Positions 50,001 through 59,336 of a stretch of DNA of 64,000 nt are shown here, one piece after another. The translations under genes were made by a program, and so were the position numbers. Origin of the DNA: a virus; IMG/VR virus record IMGVR_UViG_3300033571_025639, positions 1 to 64,000 of that record; one strand, 5' to 3'. A model generated the notes under the pieces. The model was not told where the DNA came from. It did not search any database and worked only from the letters and a program-made list of their open reading frames with translations. Every line of letters starts with the position of its first letter. The stretch's first letter is position 1.

Positions 50001-52172
50001 ATAAGATCTTTTAAAGTATAGTGTTCCATCTACTATGCTTCTAGCCGGTCTATCTCCAGTAATATTGCCACCCTCGCTATTATTATAGAATCTCGCTAAT
50101 TGCTCATCACACCAACTAAGATTTCCATTATAGTTTTTACAGATATTATCACTATCGACAATGGATAACTTATAAGTACTATCGCTACCACAAACAGTGC
50201 AGCTTCCTGTGTTACTGGCAGAGCTAATTCTAGGATAGTTATCTTGATAAACAGAACATCCGCTATTATAAATTATTTCTTTAATTAAACTATTATTTAG
50301 ATAGGCCGACGCTGTTTTTGCCGACTTTGTTTTAGTCATAGTATTACCAGAACAACTTGCGTTATATCTAGTGTATGTATCAGTTACAGTACTAAAATTA
50401 ATATTACCTAATGAAAATGCTTGATTATATACAAAAGATTTACGACTAATATTATCTAGACACTCTGTAGTTGGTAAGCAAGAAGAGTTGTCACGAAATA
50501 TTGTTTCGTCTTTATTTAAGACCACGTCGAATTCTAAATCAACCAAACACTGATTTTTAATATTATTTTTGAGCCTTATATTAGTAGTCTGATTTGGAGA
50601 ACACCATAAATAAGCTCCATACTTATCTGCTAAAGTATTTACTAGATCTTCTTTGTTGCTAATAAAATTAAGTTTAGATACTGATCCTATTGGACTCGTA
50701 GTCATATCTTTATTAAAACCAGAAATTTGAAGATATGAATTAATAGTATATTTATATGAACTATTTCTTTTATGTAAATCTAATGTTATATTATCATATT
50801 GTGGAGCAGTACTTAATAAGGCGGCTAAATCAAATCTTTGCTTTATTGTCATATTTCCACTATCCATGACGTTAGCTTTTTCTATTTTATCATATAGCTC
50901 TATAAATCTATCATAAATATTGCTGGAAATATAAGTAAAATGAGAACCACTTGGAATTACTCCGGTCACAGAATTATTCTTTAATACCTTGAGCCCTGAT
51001 GGACATGGCTTTATACTCATACTACTATCATAAGCCACAGTTAAAGGTTCTGGACCATCATTAGTGGCAAAAAAAACATCTCCAGGAGATATATATAAAT
51101 CAACATTTTTAATCGGCCTAGCATCTCCTGATGCTTGTATTACATTTCCCGATCCTGATAAGGCCACATTAAAATATCTATACCAGCACAATACTCCAGA
51201 ACTATAATTCCATTTCCAATGAGATCCTATCCTATCATTATGTATAAAGATATTATCATACGTATTTTTAGAAAACCCATAAGGAGGAGTAAAATCAGAT
51301 ACTGATGGCAATAATTTATCTTTAGTTAATGTTACTCTAGTTTGATCAATATCTCCTATTAATCCTGAGAATATTGGATAGTATGGATGTATGCCAGTCG
51401 TTGTTGGGTTGATTTGGGTTAGAATAAAGTTTCCACAAGTTCTACTAGTATTAAGAGATTTATTATAAGATTTATTATGTTGATCTATATTAATATGCTG
51501 AGAAGTCATCTCGTCATATGGTATTTCTGATATTGTTTCTTTTAATACCCAATCAATGAATAGTGGTGGACAAGTTTCAAAACTCTGTAATCTATCAGCA
51601 GGTAGTGTCACAAAACTTTCAAATCCTAGTCCTGGATTATTTGTGGCAGGAAATTGTTTTGTATATTTATGATCGTGGAAGGATGTTAAATAATTTTGAT
51701 TAATAACTGGTATTTTTGGTAAGTAATCATCTATTTTCATCCTGGTGTCGCAAGCTCCATTACAACAATCAGCAATAATATTAGCGGGCACTAAACCATT
51801 ATCTGACTGCAATTGCCTAGTATTCCCATCGCTGTCTCTTAGTTGCCATGATGTGGTGTATCCCGACGGAGACAACATTGAACAATATTCACAATTAACT
51901 GTTGGATCTGATTCTATTTCAGAATAATCTTTGGTGGTATCTGGAACACAGTTAAGTGGATCAAAAGATTTTTGAACTTGACTATTCGCCCTTATTAAAG
52001 GATCAACATAAACAGTATTTGATAAATTAGATCCAATAATAATTGGCATCCATTGACCACTAATAGCAGGATCAAAAGCTGGTATTAATCCACTTAATCT
52101 AGATAAATTAATATTTACTTGATTATAGTCTATATCAAATAAAAATGGTTTTTTATATATGCTACATCCCAT
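44022..52172 (-). CDS. Giant Cys-rich virion-type protein (2716 aa)
   Basis: The largest gene in the window. The product has no signal peptide or membrane segment. It is rich in Asn, Ser, Tyr and Cys, with many CxxC or CC sites, e.g. CEYCSML and CCNGACD near the N-terminus and many in the last 700 residues. A coiled coil with heptads lies at about residues 874-934 (ILEDISRKESEILVINEQ onwards). Most of the rest looks like beta-rich, extended structure. The family is not recognised. The tail-module position and co-directional neighbours suggest a baseplate, tail or fibre component; other uses of a huge Cys-rich protein, such as a surface coat, remain possible. Confidence 0.55.
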   Translation of the reverse strand: MGCSIYKKPFLFDIDYNQVNINLSRLSGLIPAFDPAISGQWMPIIIGSNLSNTVYVDPLIRANSQVQKSFDPLNCVPDTTKDYSEIESDPTVNCEYCSMLSPSGYTTSWQLRDSDGNTRQLQSDNGLVPANIIADCCNGACDTRMKIDDYLPKIPVINQNYLTSFHDHKYTKQFPATNNPGLGFESFVTLPADRLQSFETCPPLFIDWVLKETISEIPYDEMTSQHINIDQHNKSYNKSLNTSRTCGNFILTQINPTTTGIHPYYPIFSGLIGDIDQTRVTLTKDKLLPSVSDFTPPYGFSKNTYDNIFIHNDRIGSHWKWNYSSGVLCWYRYFNVALSGSGNVIQASGDARPIKNVDLYISPGDVFFATNDGPEPLTVAYDSSMSIKPCPSGLKVLKNNSVTGVIPSGSHFTYISSNIYDRFIELYDKIEKANVMDSGNMTIKQRFDLAALLSTAPQYDNITLDLHKRNSSYKYTINSYLQISGFNKDMTTSPIGSVSKLNFISNKEDLVNTLADKYGAYLWCSPNQTTNIRLKNNIKNQCLVDLEFDVVLNKDETIFRDNSSCLPTTECLDNISRKSFVYNQAFSLGNINFSTVTDTYTRYNASCSGNTMTKTKSAKTASAYLNNSLIKEIIYNSGCSVYQDNYPRISSASNTGSCTVCGSDSTYKLSIVDSDNICKNYNGNLSWCDEQLARFYNNSEGGNITGDRPARSIVDGTLYFKRSYPAAAFNPHIDRLAFHSQGGIYYTCSPLGAISGSTVFVNNTTSLFSGINGGQLSLTFNTRDVGIKIYNISIEKIRGPAEDSYSCKAFPIKDSCKCFNLSNVTDYPYRCSSSTSITYTNQDKVLYTPALSTQNSPRLKAYGGYSLNKLAELFGGSKILEDISRKESEILVINEQIISITNLDDLELLQSRLRGLSEELETLRNRLSSITSNIIPNHPTANSLLSSVNAKIDPLNPYGCEKSVTITLNNYASTNWTVTLPSYNTTHADVWAEVLEGVNLFKTNNFSTDSETGELIATPNLGFQRFATKVNLNDNITMYDQQKKVFIGKGGGSSSSVSIGLNNPYLEGLLGDEFYLYPPTGTICETNNIFSTRGDEISSVPIKFSRVPRKQILNFSIPSYTQLGNLRKGFFHPNSGLSFENKYHNLTPIYKDSQSHSYYIDYEKDKFRPEALYPSGLVLIGELNSDIERILTQVGGSSDHRKLRLYLQLQDGWYLYDNPNTFGFFNKENRYIGEPFMFEYLSSEEKSYLQGPWLPSAPKEPIEFDFLYNHKPTGMSVLDYNIDTYPLCLVSAHIDPNKPDIVNVEGPRSYFYVSEKDNPVVSIHDSIESLSEDEQALIDVDSRPVVLLSNGDRWRYLGGNKISLSSYQLTDYNYLYQNFSDLNINYILKNKINYIYGTRLFCDQEITVINKDNNKQKHTAKIIEKSIYCYNTDKYGRMLSFNSINPDQYIKIYTRFKLDRKLKYDNVDLDFSRLHKDYTNPNGVDSLILYRNFNPLVKKELDTFLHNPLFSTKWADLIDFDNKLNSELSNYIYSSSVIHNNYPLSQYNNLFNKIIINNNNYNIFNYIIKPESASNIPVSYTGLVYYTIHQKYNLGSDNYLTKKDFHSQDNYLPLIDLNFIPAPGMQTQDFRPRLTDIIQQKFSQDKLLQGKVIVSGLYKNLASDHTWGSFKPTNSTRYFWINLNTNNKLKSAISINNNSSFYSNTLRIDDPPFRLSALNSSGNLSPDTSMCRNTFRASVPTYNNTTFTDVFDFNSFNTISFTGDIFARYPVYCDTDAVSGCGSFRCGINTVGWTTLKAEYAINKEKEKNIENIPDNIPFMLSYDAGLYNIIGNTGIKYIQRFELQPNNILYPESNCDPSVGPRPATEKYSILNPEYQSLLSNSIVSDHTSIVNNTDILANEMLFRLLYGEQQKINLQRIDNSEKPLTLIDFLRYSYPKIEAKDVYKNIPYDLDISADTSNRKINGSININGILAVGKVVDISINNLSITIKIVRTDGKIKAIATISNHSDLESIIYSESITNTSLVVSTQPLSPANNLETYNEIGRCKERPQKAFNLINKIIRAEIETIGCSNEIETFSFPFWADSNNPKGKKCNFGAPYYKPICSTDPNVPPGDQNIPSIYFVDHDACANTNSFPYLECTNRGVGPIDPIASNCTVLSSKIVTIDVSSPGYARGVFRGCVNRGGSTNPNNDLTFRNGGPIESMIRSTTIPDVGTFPLNPRYESSTCGTCFTLLDDEDKKRFNNLANRDWPPSPTSTSDACECSNYEYGYCRSSDKINDCACKSLNYEYTDFDYTFEYCRHSITLKGYKRKLVGYLSNPNIITDPIPPRSDIALRASPTTSNKLTITEQCGWMSCQISNPETYYIYNKNTTIQYNRYSPSCSTQLCNISYDNNNLTISLAGGVSKCIPNSIRSDCPSITITVPDDSFSVVDSINSECSDCGVEPNQAAMINQHPSWDIITETRTCVLGYLVQGNPNQDGPTPIGGCQTVAKQFCGTLPDPNACNGFTVTTCGIGQCGKSAPDSFPWHTCISKASAIVVGGNIEHAIAGCETEVQFEQGSAGANGELNKEWEANMEQAYNNIAVCKNNKDKYEINDIVEGVVPGTCSKLSFGIITYPAINYRATLGDPALVSVELPVRVAYYTYKYRRPKTIQDILKGVDTSIKCNERATSCINSNIRLSSTYKTTDCDIAPSCYNTGASKCNDDKGCCQANKVEYA

Positions 52173-52174
52173 AA

Positions 52175-55100
52175 TTAAGACCTAACTGATTGTAATATCC
52201 AATCTGTGCCCATAAAAATGAATAATCCAATGTCTCCATTTGCTACATTAAAACTTAACGGATTTTTATATGCGCTACTATATTTAGTATTTTTAGAATC
52301 ATTAAGCTTATATATCTCTGCTGCTGTTGCATTTTGTATAATACCGGAAGTAACATATGGTCGATTATAAATTGGTTCATAAAATCCATTATCACTATCG
52401 TATTTACAATATATTTGAGCTCCTCTTGGGGCTGGACTAATTCCTAATGAATCTTTAACATAAACTAATTTCCTTAATCCACTTGGTAATACATCGTTTG
52501 AGGAGTCTTCAACCATTACTCCTCTGATGGGCGTGTCGGCTATTAAATCAGTTTCTATTTTAATCCAAACTGGTTTATAATTAGCTCCAACGGTCCATAA
52601 TCTTGCTTTTTCGTCCCATCGCAAATCAATTGGTCCTACTGGCCATGTTCCTGGTAGTTGACCCCAACCCTTATAGAAAGTATTCTCTTTGTAGGGTTTT
52701 GTCCATGTTCCATCTACTTTTTGAGTTTGATTTCTATATATTAGTCCTGTGGTAGCAGATCCTTCTGTAACCCCCAATACAGTGTTTCCATTTTGTATTA
52801 GTGGTTCACCAGAAGCGTTTGGTACAGGATAGCCTTCTAGGTCATAACCCCAAGCATGAACCATAAGAGGACCACGCAAACCAAAAAATCTTACATTATT
52901 ATCCGGAATAACTCCAGGATCTAAATTATTTGTGGAGCAATACTCTGAATAGTTTAAGTCATAGTCTAGAAAATTTTTATTAGGATTAGCTGAATACGCT
53001 GGTTTTAAAGAATTGCCTTCTTGTGGTATAATTTTTCCGTATCCAACCACATCAATAGAATGAGCTGTAAAGTCTCTGGTTTGTCTATTTTGAAAACAGC
53101 TAAATTCACCAGTACTCATTAATATGGGATTTAATGTTGTTCCATTAATTACTGGATTTCCACTCAGTCCACTCTGTCTTAAGCTATTTACTAATTGTAA
53201 ATCATCTCCACTAGCTATCACATAAGGAGGGGTTGTCTCTTTAGGTGATGCACTTATAAAAGCTCTTTTCTTTTTATCTTCTAATAGTTCACAAAAAGTA
53301 CAGTCTTTAGTAACTGAAGTTACAGAATTTTTCATAGCCGATAGCGAACTAGGTAAATTAGTTGGCGTTATATTTAAATAAGTATAAGTAAAAGTGCCTC
53401 TTCCTTGGCAAACTGGACATCGTTCTCTGGTATATTTACTAATATTATATGTAGTACCATATAATGTTGGAAAAAATGATATTGGAGATAATAGTCCATC
53501 CAAACTCATAATAGATTTACGATCATAATCTCCATCAAGCTCTCTGGGTAATTCTTGAATATCCTGTACTCCAACATTAGCAAGATATTTTATCATATTT
53601 AGAGGATCATATGTGACTGATCCTCCTATCGGTAATTGAAACCAATCTGGCCCAAACTTTAAATCATTAAAACTATTTAATATAGAACTATTAGGATTAA
53701 TTTGACTATATGCAGCCCCAGCTAATACTTCCAAAGGACTCCATCTTAACGGCTTAGGAGTATCTCCATTACTGCCATTACTAGAAAACATATTTTCTTT
53801 AATAGAAGATTGTGAGGCATTCATTGCTGTGGTGAATTGTTTTTTGCGTTTGAACGATTCTTGACCAAGAGCCTTAATTCGTTCGGAATTTTCTTTATTA
53901 AAAAATCCAAGTTTACGAGTATAGGTTCTCATGGTATAATTAGTCGTTATACCATTTTCTCCTATGTTTACATTGAGACTAGTTATAACAGGACCACTCA
54001 AACTTCCTGCGGACAATGAGAGTATGTCTCCTAGTCCATACTCTGTTCCATCATTTGCCGTTAACACAAATCCCGCAACTGATATGCTTCCTTCTTCAGC
54101 TATTTGTTGATAAGTAACATCATCTTTAATTTTACTCATAATAGACGCATCTAGATTATCTATTCCTCCATAAGTCCATGGTACATAATCTGGGAGTTCG
54201 TCTATTTTACATCCACCAACAAGATTATTAACAAGATTGGTACTATTAGCAACGTCACTCCCATTAAAAATTATGTTATCAATTAATCCAGGATGATTGA
54301 TCCATGGTCCGTATGTAGACCTATTATAGGTTATTGGAATAGCAGCAAAAAATGGGCACGTTGCTTTTTTATTAATAGGAGCATTTTGTGCTGAAGTATT
54401 AATAGATATGCCTCCCCCATCTTCAATAACACCTGCATTCAACATCCAATTAAAAATATAAGCTGATGCGTCATTCGCGCTTGTAGGTCCTCTTCTTATT
54501 TCAGAACCATTGCCATATCCTTGAGGTCTACTCATTCCTCTTTTTATAACACATATAGCATCGTGTAGTTGAGTAAATAATAAAGATTCATCAGTATCAT
54601 TTTTACCACCACCTAATAAAATTGGTTCATCTAAAGATATAATAGCGCGAGGATCGTATCTATCGCCTCCTATGTTTATAAATACAACTTGTTTATTTAC
54701 TGAGGCTTTAACATACATTTTATATACCCAATCGTTCGGTATGCCAATACCGTGAGAAGTTTTAAGACTTCCATAATTAGTACTCCCCACTACATTAGTT
54801 ATTTGCCTAGGGCTGGTATATGGAATATATACATAGTCTGATGGTTTAAGACTATGTTGTAATGGAAAATAAAAACCATTACTATCTGGAATTCCCCATC
54901 TAGCTTTTGTAAATGCGTGTCCGTTTGCGTCTAACCAATCAACAGGATTAATGTTCGATTGCATCCATAGATCCTTGGTAGCTAATTCTCCACAAGCATT
55001 AAAACCAAGAATTGGTTGAATTAATCCGTCATCATTTGTGAATAAGTCGCATATTGTGGATCCAACAGATATTGTATCATCAATTACATTTCCTTCTTCT

Positions 55101-57634
55101 TCCCATGCTCCTTCGGTAGATATTTCCCAATCTGAAAATATTCTTCCGCCACCAGCATAAGCATAATTACCATTTTTTAATTTTAGATCTCCTTCTCTAT
55201 AATATCTCATTCTTGGGACACGAACCATGAATGTTTTGCCATAGTGTTCGCTAGCAACCTTATTAAAAAAGTCATAAACATTTTGTAAATCAGCATATAA
55301 ATTTTTGGTATATGTGCTGGAGTGTTCTAATTTGATAGCATATGGCCTTGGATCAACAGTTTGTGTTTTAGGCGCTGATTTTGCTGCTATATTCCAATTA
55401 ATAATACTTAAACCAGCTAAGAAATTATCTTTAGAAGCATAGTAGGGATATTTACTTTTAAATACAGTATACATTAGATCAGCAATATCTGTGTTAAATA
55501 AGCTATCAAAACAATAGGAAAACCATACTTCAAAACCACCTAAAGCAGCTCGTAGTTCGTTCTCTAATACAACAAAATCACCAGTAGATTCATATGCGGA
55601 AGTTAATATTGTCGTAATATCATTATTTCTAAAAATTACTTGTAATTGTCCAAGATTTTGATCCCAAAATACTTTTCTTGGTTCTTTTGAGCTTACAGTA
55701 TCTTGTTCTTCTTCATAAGGCTTTCCGTGTGTGCCAAAATATGGACATATAACATCTTTATATAGTGCATAACTAATTCTAGTAGCACTAGGTGTATTTA
55801 TGGCATTAGGACCAGGACCTAGATTATCTACAGGAAAATAATTTCCTCTTAAAAAAGATAATGAATCACTACCCATTGTTTCTCTACTATTAAAAATAGT
55901 TAAGTCATTTACCTGGCCAACACTAGCTCCCGCAGTGTCTATTGTAACTTGATTCTTTCTGGTACTACCAGCATCTGGCACTCTAGAATAATTACCATAT
56001 CTAGTAGATACTGGCATAAAAGATCCAGCTCCGTTGTTAGCATACGGATCATAGACTGCGGTATTTTGTCTTAGTGATAAATGCATAGAAGCAGCTTGAT
56101 ATAGTCTTTTTTGTTTACCTCCTATGTACATTGTTCTAGTATCTTTGTCTGTAAAACTTTGTCCATATGAATAATTAGTAATTTTTAATGGAGGATTAGC
56201 ATTTAATAAACTATTAATTAGATTTTTAATAATGTCCTTGCTTGGTTGAATCCTTTTACTAACAACTTTAAGTTTAATAATTCCAGAATAGTTTGAACTA
56301 TTGGATTTTTCAAAATCAACAAAATAATCAAAACCAGCACCATCACATATTCTTTGAATAAAATCTCCAAGAGATATATTGGTTTCTGGTATGTATAAGT
56401 CATTTGGTGGTATTGGTAGTTCGCTTATGTCTAACTTAAATAAACTACGATAAATTCCATCATTTGCAAGAATATTTGGACAAAGTCCACAATCTGCTAG
56501 TGTAACTCTTGGTGCAAGTGGGCTATCTCCGCCACCAACTACCGTGGATGAAACATTAACAAAAGAACCGTCGTTAGCAACAACGTGTTTACCAACAATG
56601 CATCCATATGGAGAATATCTATTTTTGTTTGGACTATTTGCGCATAATAGTTGTTGAATAGCGTAATAAATTTGTAGTGCAGATACGCCTTCGCTAGTTT
56701 TGGCAGCATTTCCAAAACTTCCTCCTAAAGACTCATCTTCTAAATATCCAAAAACATTAATAACATTTGGTAAATTTCCTCTTTTAATACTACCATTAAA
56801 ACCTCCAACACTACTTAAGCTTGGTACGGCCACAGTATCAGTGATTATTGTAGAAATAGATCCTGTATAATTATTAATAATTAATTGAACACCATTTAAT
56901 AAACTAGCATAACTACGAATCTCCACCTCATAAAGAGGAGTACCGCCCTGTCCACCAGTAGTTTTCCAGCTATGCACATAACCACCATACTCAACACCAT
57001 CAGAAAACTTAAAATAAACCGGGGTACCAATTATATCATAGCCTGTACGGACCTCGACTTCCTTACCGTCTTCTATCCTAGTTTTTTTTAATGCAAGAAA
57101 ACCAGGATCAGGATCCGTCCACTGTATTGGCCGAGTTGTACCGGGCTTGGTTGACCATATGAGTTTACCAATATCTCTATCGGTTGGTAATCCTTCTTGT
57201 TCAGAAAACTGAGTTTCTAATTGTTGACTAATGTCCTTATGTAAATTTCCATATCTGTCTCTTGATGGAGAACTTTCATTTAAATTTTTACTATATGACG
57301 TTTTAATATTGCCAGTATCAGTTGTTATAGTAAAAGTATTATCATTATTATAACTATTAGGCATTTCTAGTGCGCTAGAGCGAATATTATCAATATTATT
57401 GATACCCACATCAGCCGCATTGAATGTTCTAACTTGCTGTTTTAATGGGGCATAAATAGCATTTAGTGGATGATAAGCGTTGTCTTCTACTAAACTTACT
57501 GTCACGCTACTTTGGTCTGAGCCCCATCCCAGATTCATAGTAAAATTAGTTATACTACATCCAAGAAAAAGAGTTTGTTTATATGGACCAACTTCCCTAT
57601 AAGATCCACCACATGTTTTTGTTGTTGCGGGCAT
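52175..57634 (-). CDS. Large tail/baseplate hub-like protein (1819 aa)
   Basis: A 1819-residue protein. The stretch GTPVYFKFSDGVEYGGYVHS, then LYEVEIRSYASLLNGVQLII and later ISLGDFIQRICDGAGFDYFV look like the barrel and linker parts of tail hub proteins (late control D/gp27-like), so a baseplate hub role is the best guess. Near residues 1403-1445 it has CPVCQGRG and CTFC, a DnaJ-like zinc site also found in the exported protein at 2239-2583. The rest is beta-rich and not recognised. AGGAAA lies before the ATG; the giant gene starts 2 bases after its stop. Confidence 0.5.
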   Translation of the reverse strand: MPATTKTCGGSYREVGPYKQTLFLGCSITNFTMNLGWGSDQSSVTVSLVEDNAYHPLNAIYAPLKQQVRTFNAADVGINNIDNIRSSALEMPNSYNNDNTFTITTDTGNIKTSYSKNLNESSPSRDRYGNLHKDISQQLETQFSEQEGLPTDRDIGKLIWSTKPGTTRPIQWTDPDPGFLALKKTRIEDGKEVEVRTGYDIIGTPVYFKFSDGVEYGGYVHSWKTTGGQGGTPLYEVEIRSYASLLNGVQLIINNYTGSISTIITDTVAVPSLSSVGGFNGSIKRGNLPNVINVFGYLEDESLGGSFGNAAKTSEGVSALQIYYAIQQLLCANSPNKNRYSPYGCIVGKHVVANDGSFVNVSSTVVGGGDSPLAPRVTLADCGLCPNILANDGIYRSLFKLDISELPIPPNDLYIPETNISLGDFIQRICDGAGFDYFVDFEKSNSSNYSGIIKLKVVSKRIQPSKDIIKNLINSLLNANPPLKITNYSYGQSFTDKDTRTMYIGGKQKRLYQAASMHLSLRQNTAVYDPYANNGAGSFMPVSTRYGNYSRVPDAGSTRKNQVTIDTAGASVGQVNDLTIFNSRETMGSDSLSFLRGNYFPVDNLGPGPNAINTPSATRISYALYKDVICPYFGTHGKPYEEEQDTVSSKEPRKVFWDQNLGQLQVIFRNNDITTILTSAYESTGDFVVLENELRAALGGFEVWFSYCFDSLFNTDIADLMYTVFKSKYPYYASKDNFLAGLSIINWNIAAKSAPKTQTVDPRPYAIKLEHSSTYTKNLYADLQNVYDFFNKVASEHYGKTFMVRVPRMRYYREGDLKLKNGNYAYAGGGRIFSDWEISTEGAWEEEGNVIDDTISVGSTICDLFTNDDGLIQPILGFNACGELATKDLWMQSNINPVDWLDANGHAFTKARWGIPDSNGFYFPLQHSLKPSDYVYIPYTSPRQITNVVGSTNYGSLKTSHGIGIPNDWVYKMYVKASVNKQVVFINIGGDRYDPRAIISLDEPILLGGGKNDTDESLLFTQLHDAICVIKRGMSRPQGYGNGSEIRRGPTSANDASAYIFNWMLNAGVIEDGGGISINTSAQNAPINKKATCPFFAAIPITYNRSTYGPWINHPGLIDNIIFNGSDVANSTNLVNNLVGGCKIDELPDYVPWTYGGIDNLDASIMSKIKDDVTYQQIAEEGSISVAGFVLTANDGTEYGLGDILSLSAGSLSGPVITSLNVNIGENGITTNYTMRTYTRKLGFFNKENSERIKALGQESFKRKKQFTTAMNASQSSIKENMFSSNGSNGDTPKPLRWSPLEVLAGAAYSQINPNSSILNSFNDLKFGPDWFQLPIGGSVTYDPLNMIKYLANVGVQDIQELPRELDGDYDRKSIMSLDGLLSPISFFPTLYGTTYNISKYTRERCPVCQGRGTFTYTYLNITPTNLPSSLSAMKNSVTSVTKDCTFCELLEDKKKRAFISASPKETTPPYVIASGDDLQLVNSLRQSGLSGNPVINGTTLNPILMSTGEFSCFQNRQTRDFTAHSIDVVGYGKIIPQEGNSLKPAYSANPNKNFLDYDLNYSEYCSTNNLDPGVIPDNNVRFFGLRGPLMVHAWGYDLEGYPVPNASGEPLIQNGNTVLGVTEGSATTGLIYRNQTQKVDGTWTKPYKENTFYKGWGQLPGTWPVGPIDLRWDEKARLWTVGANYKPVWIKIETDLIADTPIRGVMVEDSSNDVLPSGLRKLVYVKDSLGISPAPRGAQIYCKYDSDNGFYEPIYNRPYVTSGIIQNATAAEIYKLNDSKNTKYSSAYKNPLSFNVANGDIGLFIFMGTDWILQSVRS

Positions 57635-57643
57635 ATTTTTTTC

Positions 57644-59308
57644 CTATGTAATGCATTGGGTCCATTCCCAAGTTTTTTCTTTAGTTAATCTTCCTTCTGT
57701 AATATTCCATGCTGCGGTATCACTTTTCACATATGATTTAATACCACCTTGATTAGTAGCATTATTTGGCATTAAATTTTCTGGGTTAAATGATTCAATT
57801 AGTCCTGTAATTTGTGAATATTGTTCATTTTTAAATTTTAAATCCCTAAGAGCTGAAGGTCTAGGAAAAACCACTTCAAAAGAAACTCGTCTTTGTGATG
57901 ATGTAACAGTTCCGAGATCTTGTAAAATAGGACCAAGTTTTCTGCCAAGAACAAAAATTGAAGCTACTAATGGTGTGGCAAAAGTATCATCTACTGTTAG
58001 ATTCTCACTAATTGAGCCAGCAATATAGTTCAATGGTCTATTATTATAAGACCATGAATAAGTAATGCTACCTTCTGCAGGATTAAATCCTTCAGTAACA
58101 GACACTGGAATAGGATTTAGAGCATTCTCAGACCTATTAAAAGTAGCATTAAAAGCAAATGGAGCATTTGACCCGGCCCCGTATGATGCATAATTTCCAG
58201 TAACGGCCAAAGCTTGAACTCTTTGGTATAGAACATTTTTAATTCCACTATATCCGCTAATAGCATTATAAAATTTAGTACCACCAGAAATTTGAGCAAC
58301 CTGGGCGTGATTTGTTAGTGATCCACTCAAGCTTCCACTTATGAATGGGGATCCAGTGTTAGAGTATGGCACTCCACTATTAAATAGTTCCAATCCCTTA
58401 ATTGTTCCATTAATTTGCACAGTACGCAACATGCTATTGTCTAATGAACTTTCAATAGTAAAGCTTTCAGTAAATGGTTTAAATACTCCACCTGTTCCTG
58501 ATGGTATACCTAACCAATTATCTGTAATCCTATAACTTCCTTCTGTGTCGCTAACATTAATACTTCTTACAAAATTAAACAATAATAATCCAGTAATAAT
58601 TCCACTATAGGTTGGACTCAATGGTAAGTGATAGTTTACCCAGTCTTTAGCGTTTGAAACAGCCGTCTTGAAGCCTGTGGTAGCTACATTTCCACCACTA
58701 CCGCTAACAGGAATAAATTTACCAACAGCACCAATAGTTCTACTGATTCTATAAAATGGATAATTATCTCCTTGCTCAAAACTTAATGTGTTTCCAAAAC
58801 CCAATAATTTCATATTTGTTCGTAGATTATTATTATTAACATAAGAAAATTCATCAAGAGTTTCTATGTTCCAGTCGTCTTGAGCGCTACTAACATAAAA
58901 AATACCGCTTCCTGTATGAGCTACTTCGGATTGTAAGTCAATATTATAATCAATAGTGGTTGTCCAGTTATCTTCGGTTCTACTAGCATTATATCTAGTA
59001 ACTTTTATGCCACTGAATACAGTTTTAGTACCAATAGGATTATCACCACTTCCACACCCAACAGTAAAGTCATTTCCATCGAAACTAAAAGCTTTTCTAA
59101 GACCACTCTCAAGAGTTAATAAATGATCAAATCCTTTATTACCACTACCAGTATAAATTTTACCTTCTAAAGATATAGTAGCAGTAGATCCTATCTGCCT
59201 ACCTCCTCCGTCTCTTTGATAATCTTGGGAAATGCTAATAAATGGTATAGGATAGCCACTGTTTGCCTCAAACTTAAATGGTCCATATCTCATGTACGAA
59301 GCGGACAT
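57644..59308 (-). CDS. Virion-type protein, probable tail component (554 aa)
   Basis: A 554-residue beta-rich protein. The N-terminus has RYGPFKFEANSGYPIPFISI, then a GSTATISLEGKIYTGSG segment and many Gly, Ser, Thr and Asn residues, with few Cys. The middle has Leu/Ile strands separated by Gly-rich turns (ISGSLSGSLTNH). No enzyme motif. It lies 10 bases before the hub-like gene in reading order and shares its start signal type (AGGAATTATATT before the ATG). The position between a fibre-like gene and a hub-like gene suggests a tail or baseplate part. Confidence 0.5.
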   Translation of the reverse strand: MSASYMRYGPFKFEANSGYPIPFISISQDYQRDGGGRQIGSTATISLEGKIYTGSGNKGFDHLLTLESGLRKAFSFDGNDFTVGCGSGDNPIGTKTVFSGIKVTRYNASRTEDNWTTTIDYNIDLQSEVAHTGSGIFYVSSAQDDWNIETLDEFSYVNNNNLRTNMKLLGFGNTLSFEQGDNYPFYRISRTIGAVGKFIPVSGSGGNVATTGFKTAVSNAKDWVNYHLPLSPTYSGIITGLLLFNFVRSINVSDTEGSYRITDNWLGIPSGTGGVFKPFTESFTIESSLDNSMLRTVQINGTIKGLELFNSGVPYSNTGSPFISGSLSGSLTNHAQVAQISGGTKFYNAISGYSGIKNVLYQRVQALAVTGNYASYGAGSNAPFAFNATFNRSENALNPIPVSVTEGFNPAEGSITYSWSYNNRPLNYIAGSISENLTVDDTFATPLVASIFVLGRKLGPILQDLGTVTSSQRRVSFEVVFPRPSALRDLKFKNEQYSQITGLIESFNPENLMPNNATNQGGIKSYVKSDTAAWNITEGRLTKEKTWEWTQCIT

Positions 59309-59336
59309 AATATAATTCCTAAATTATTTTAAAGTC

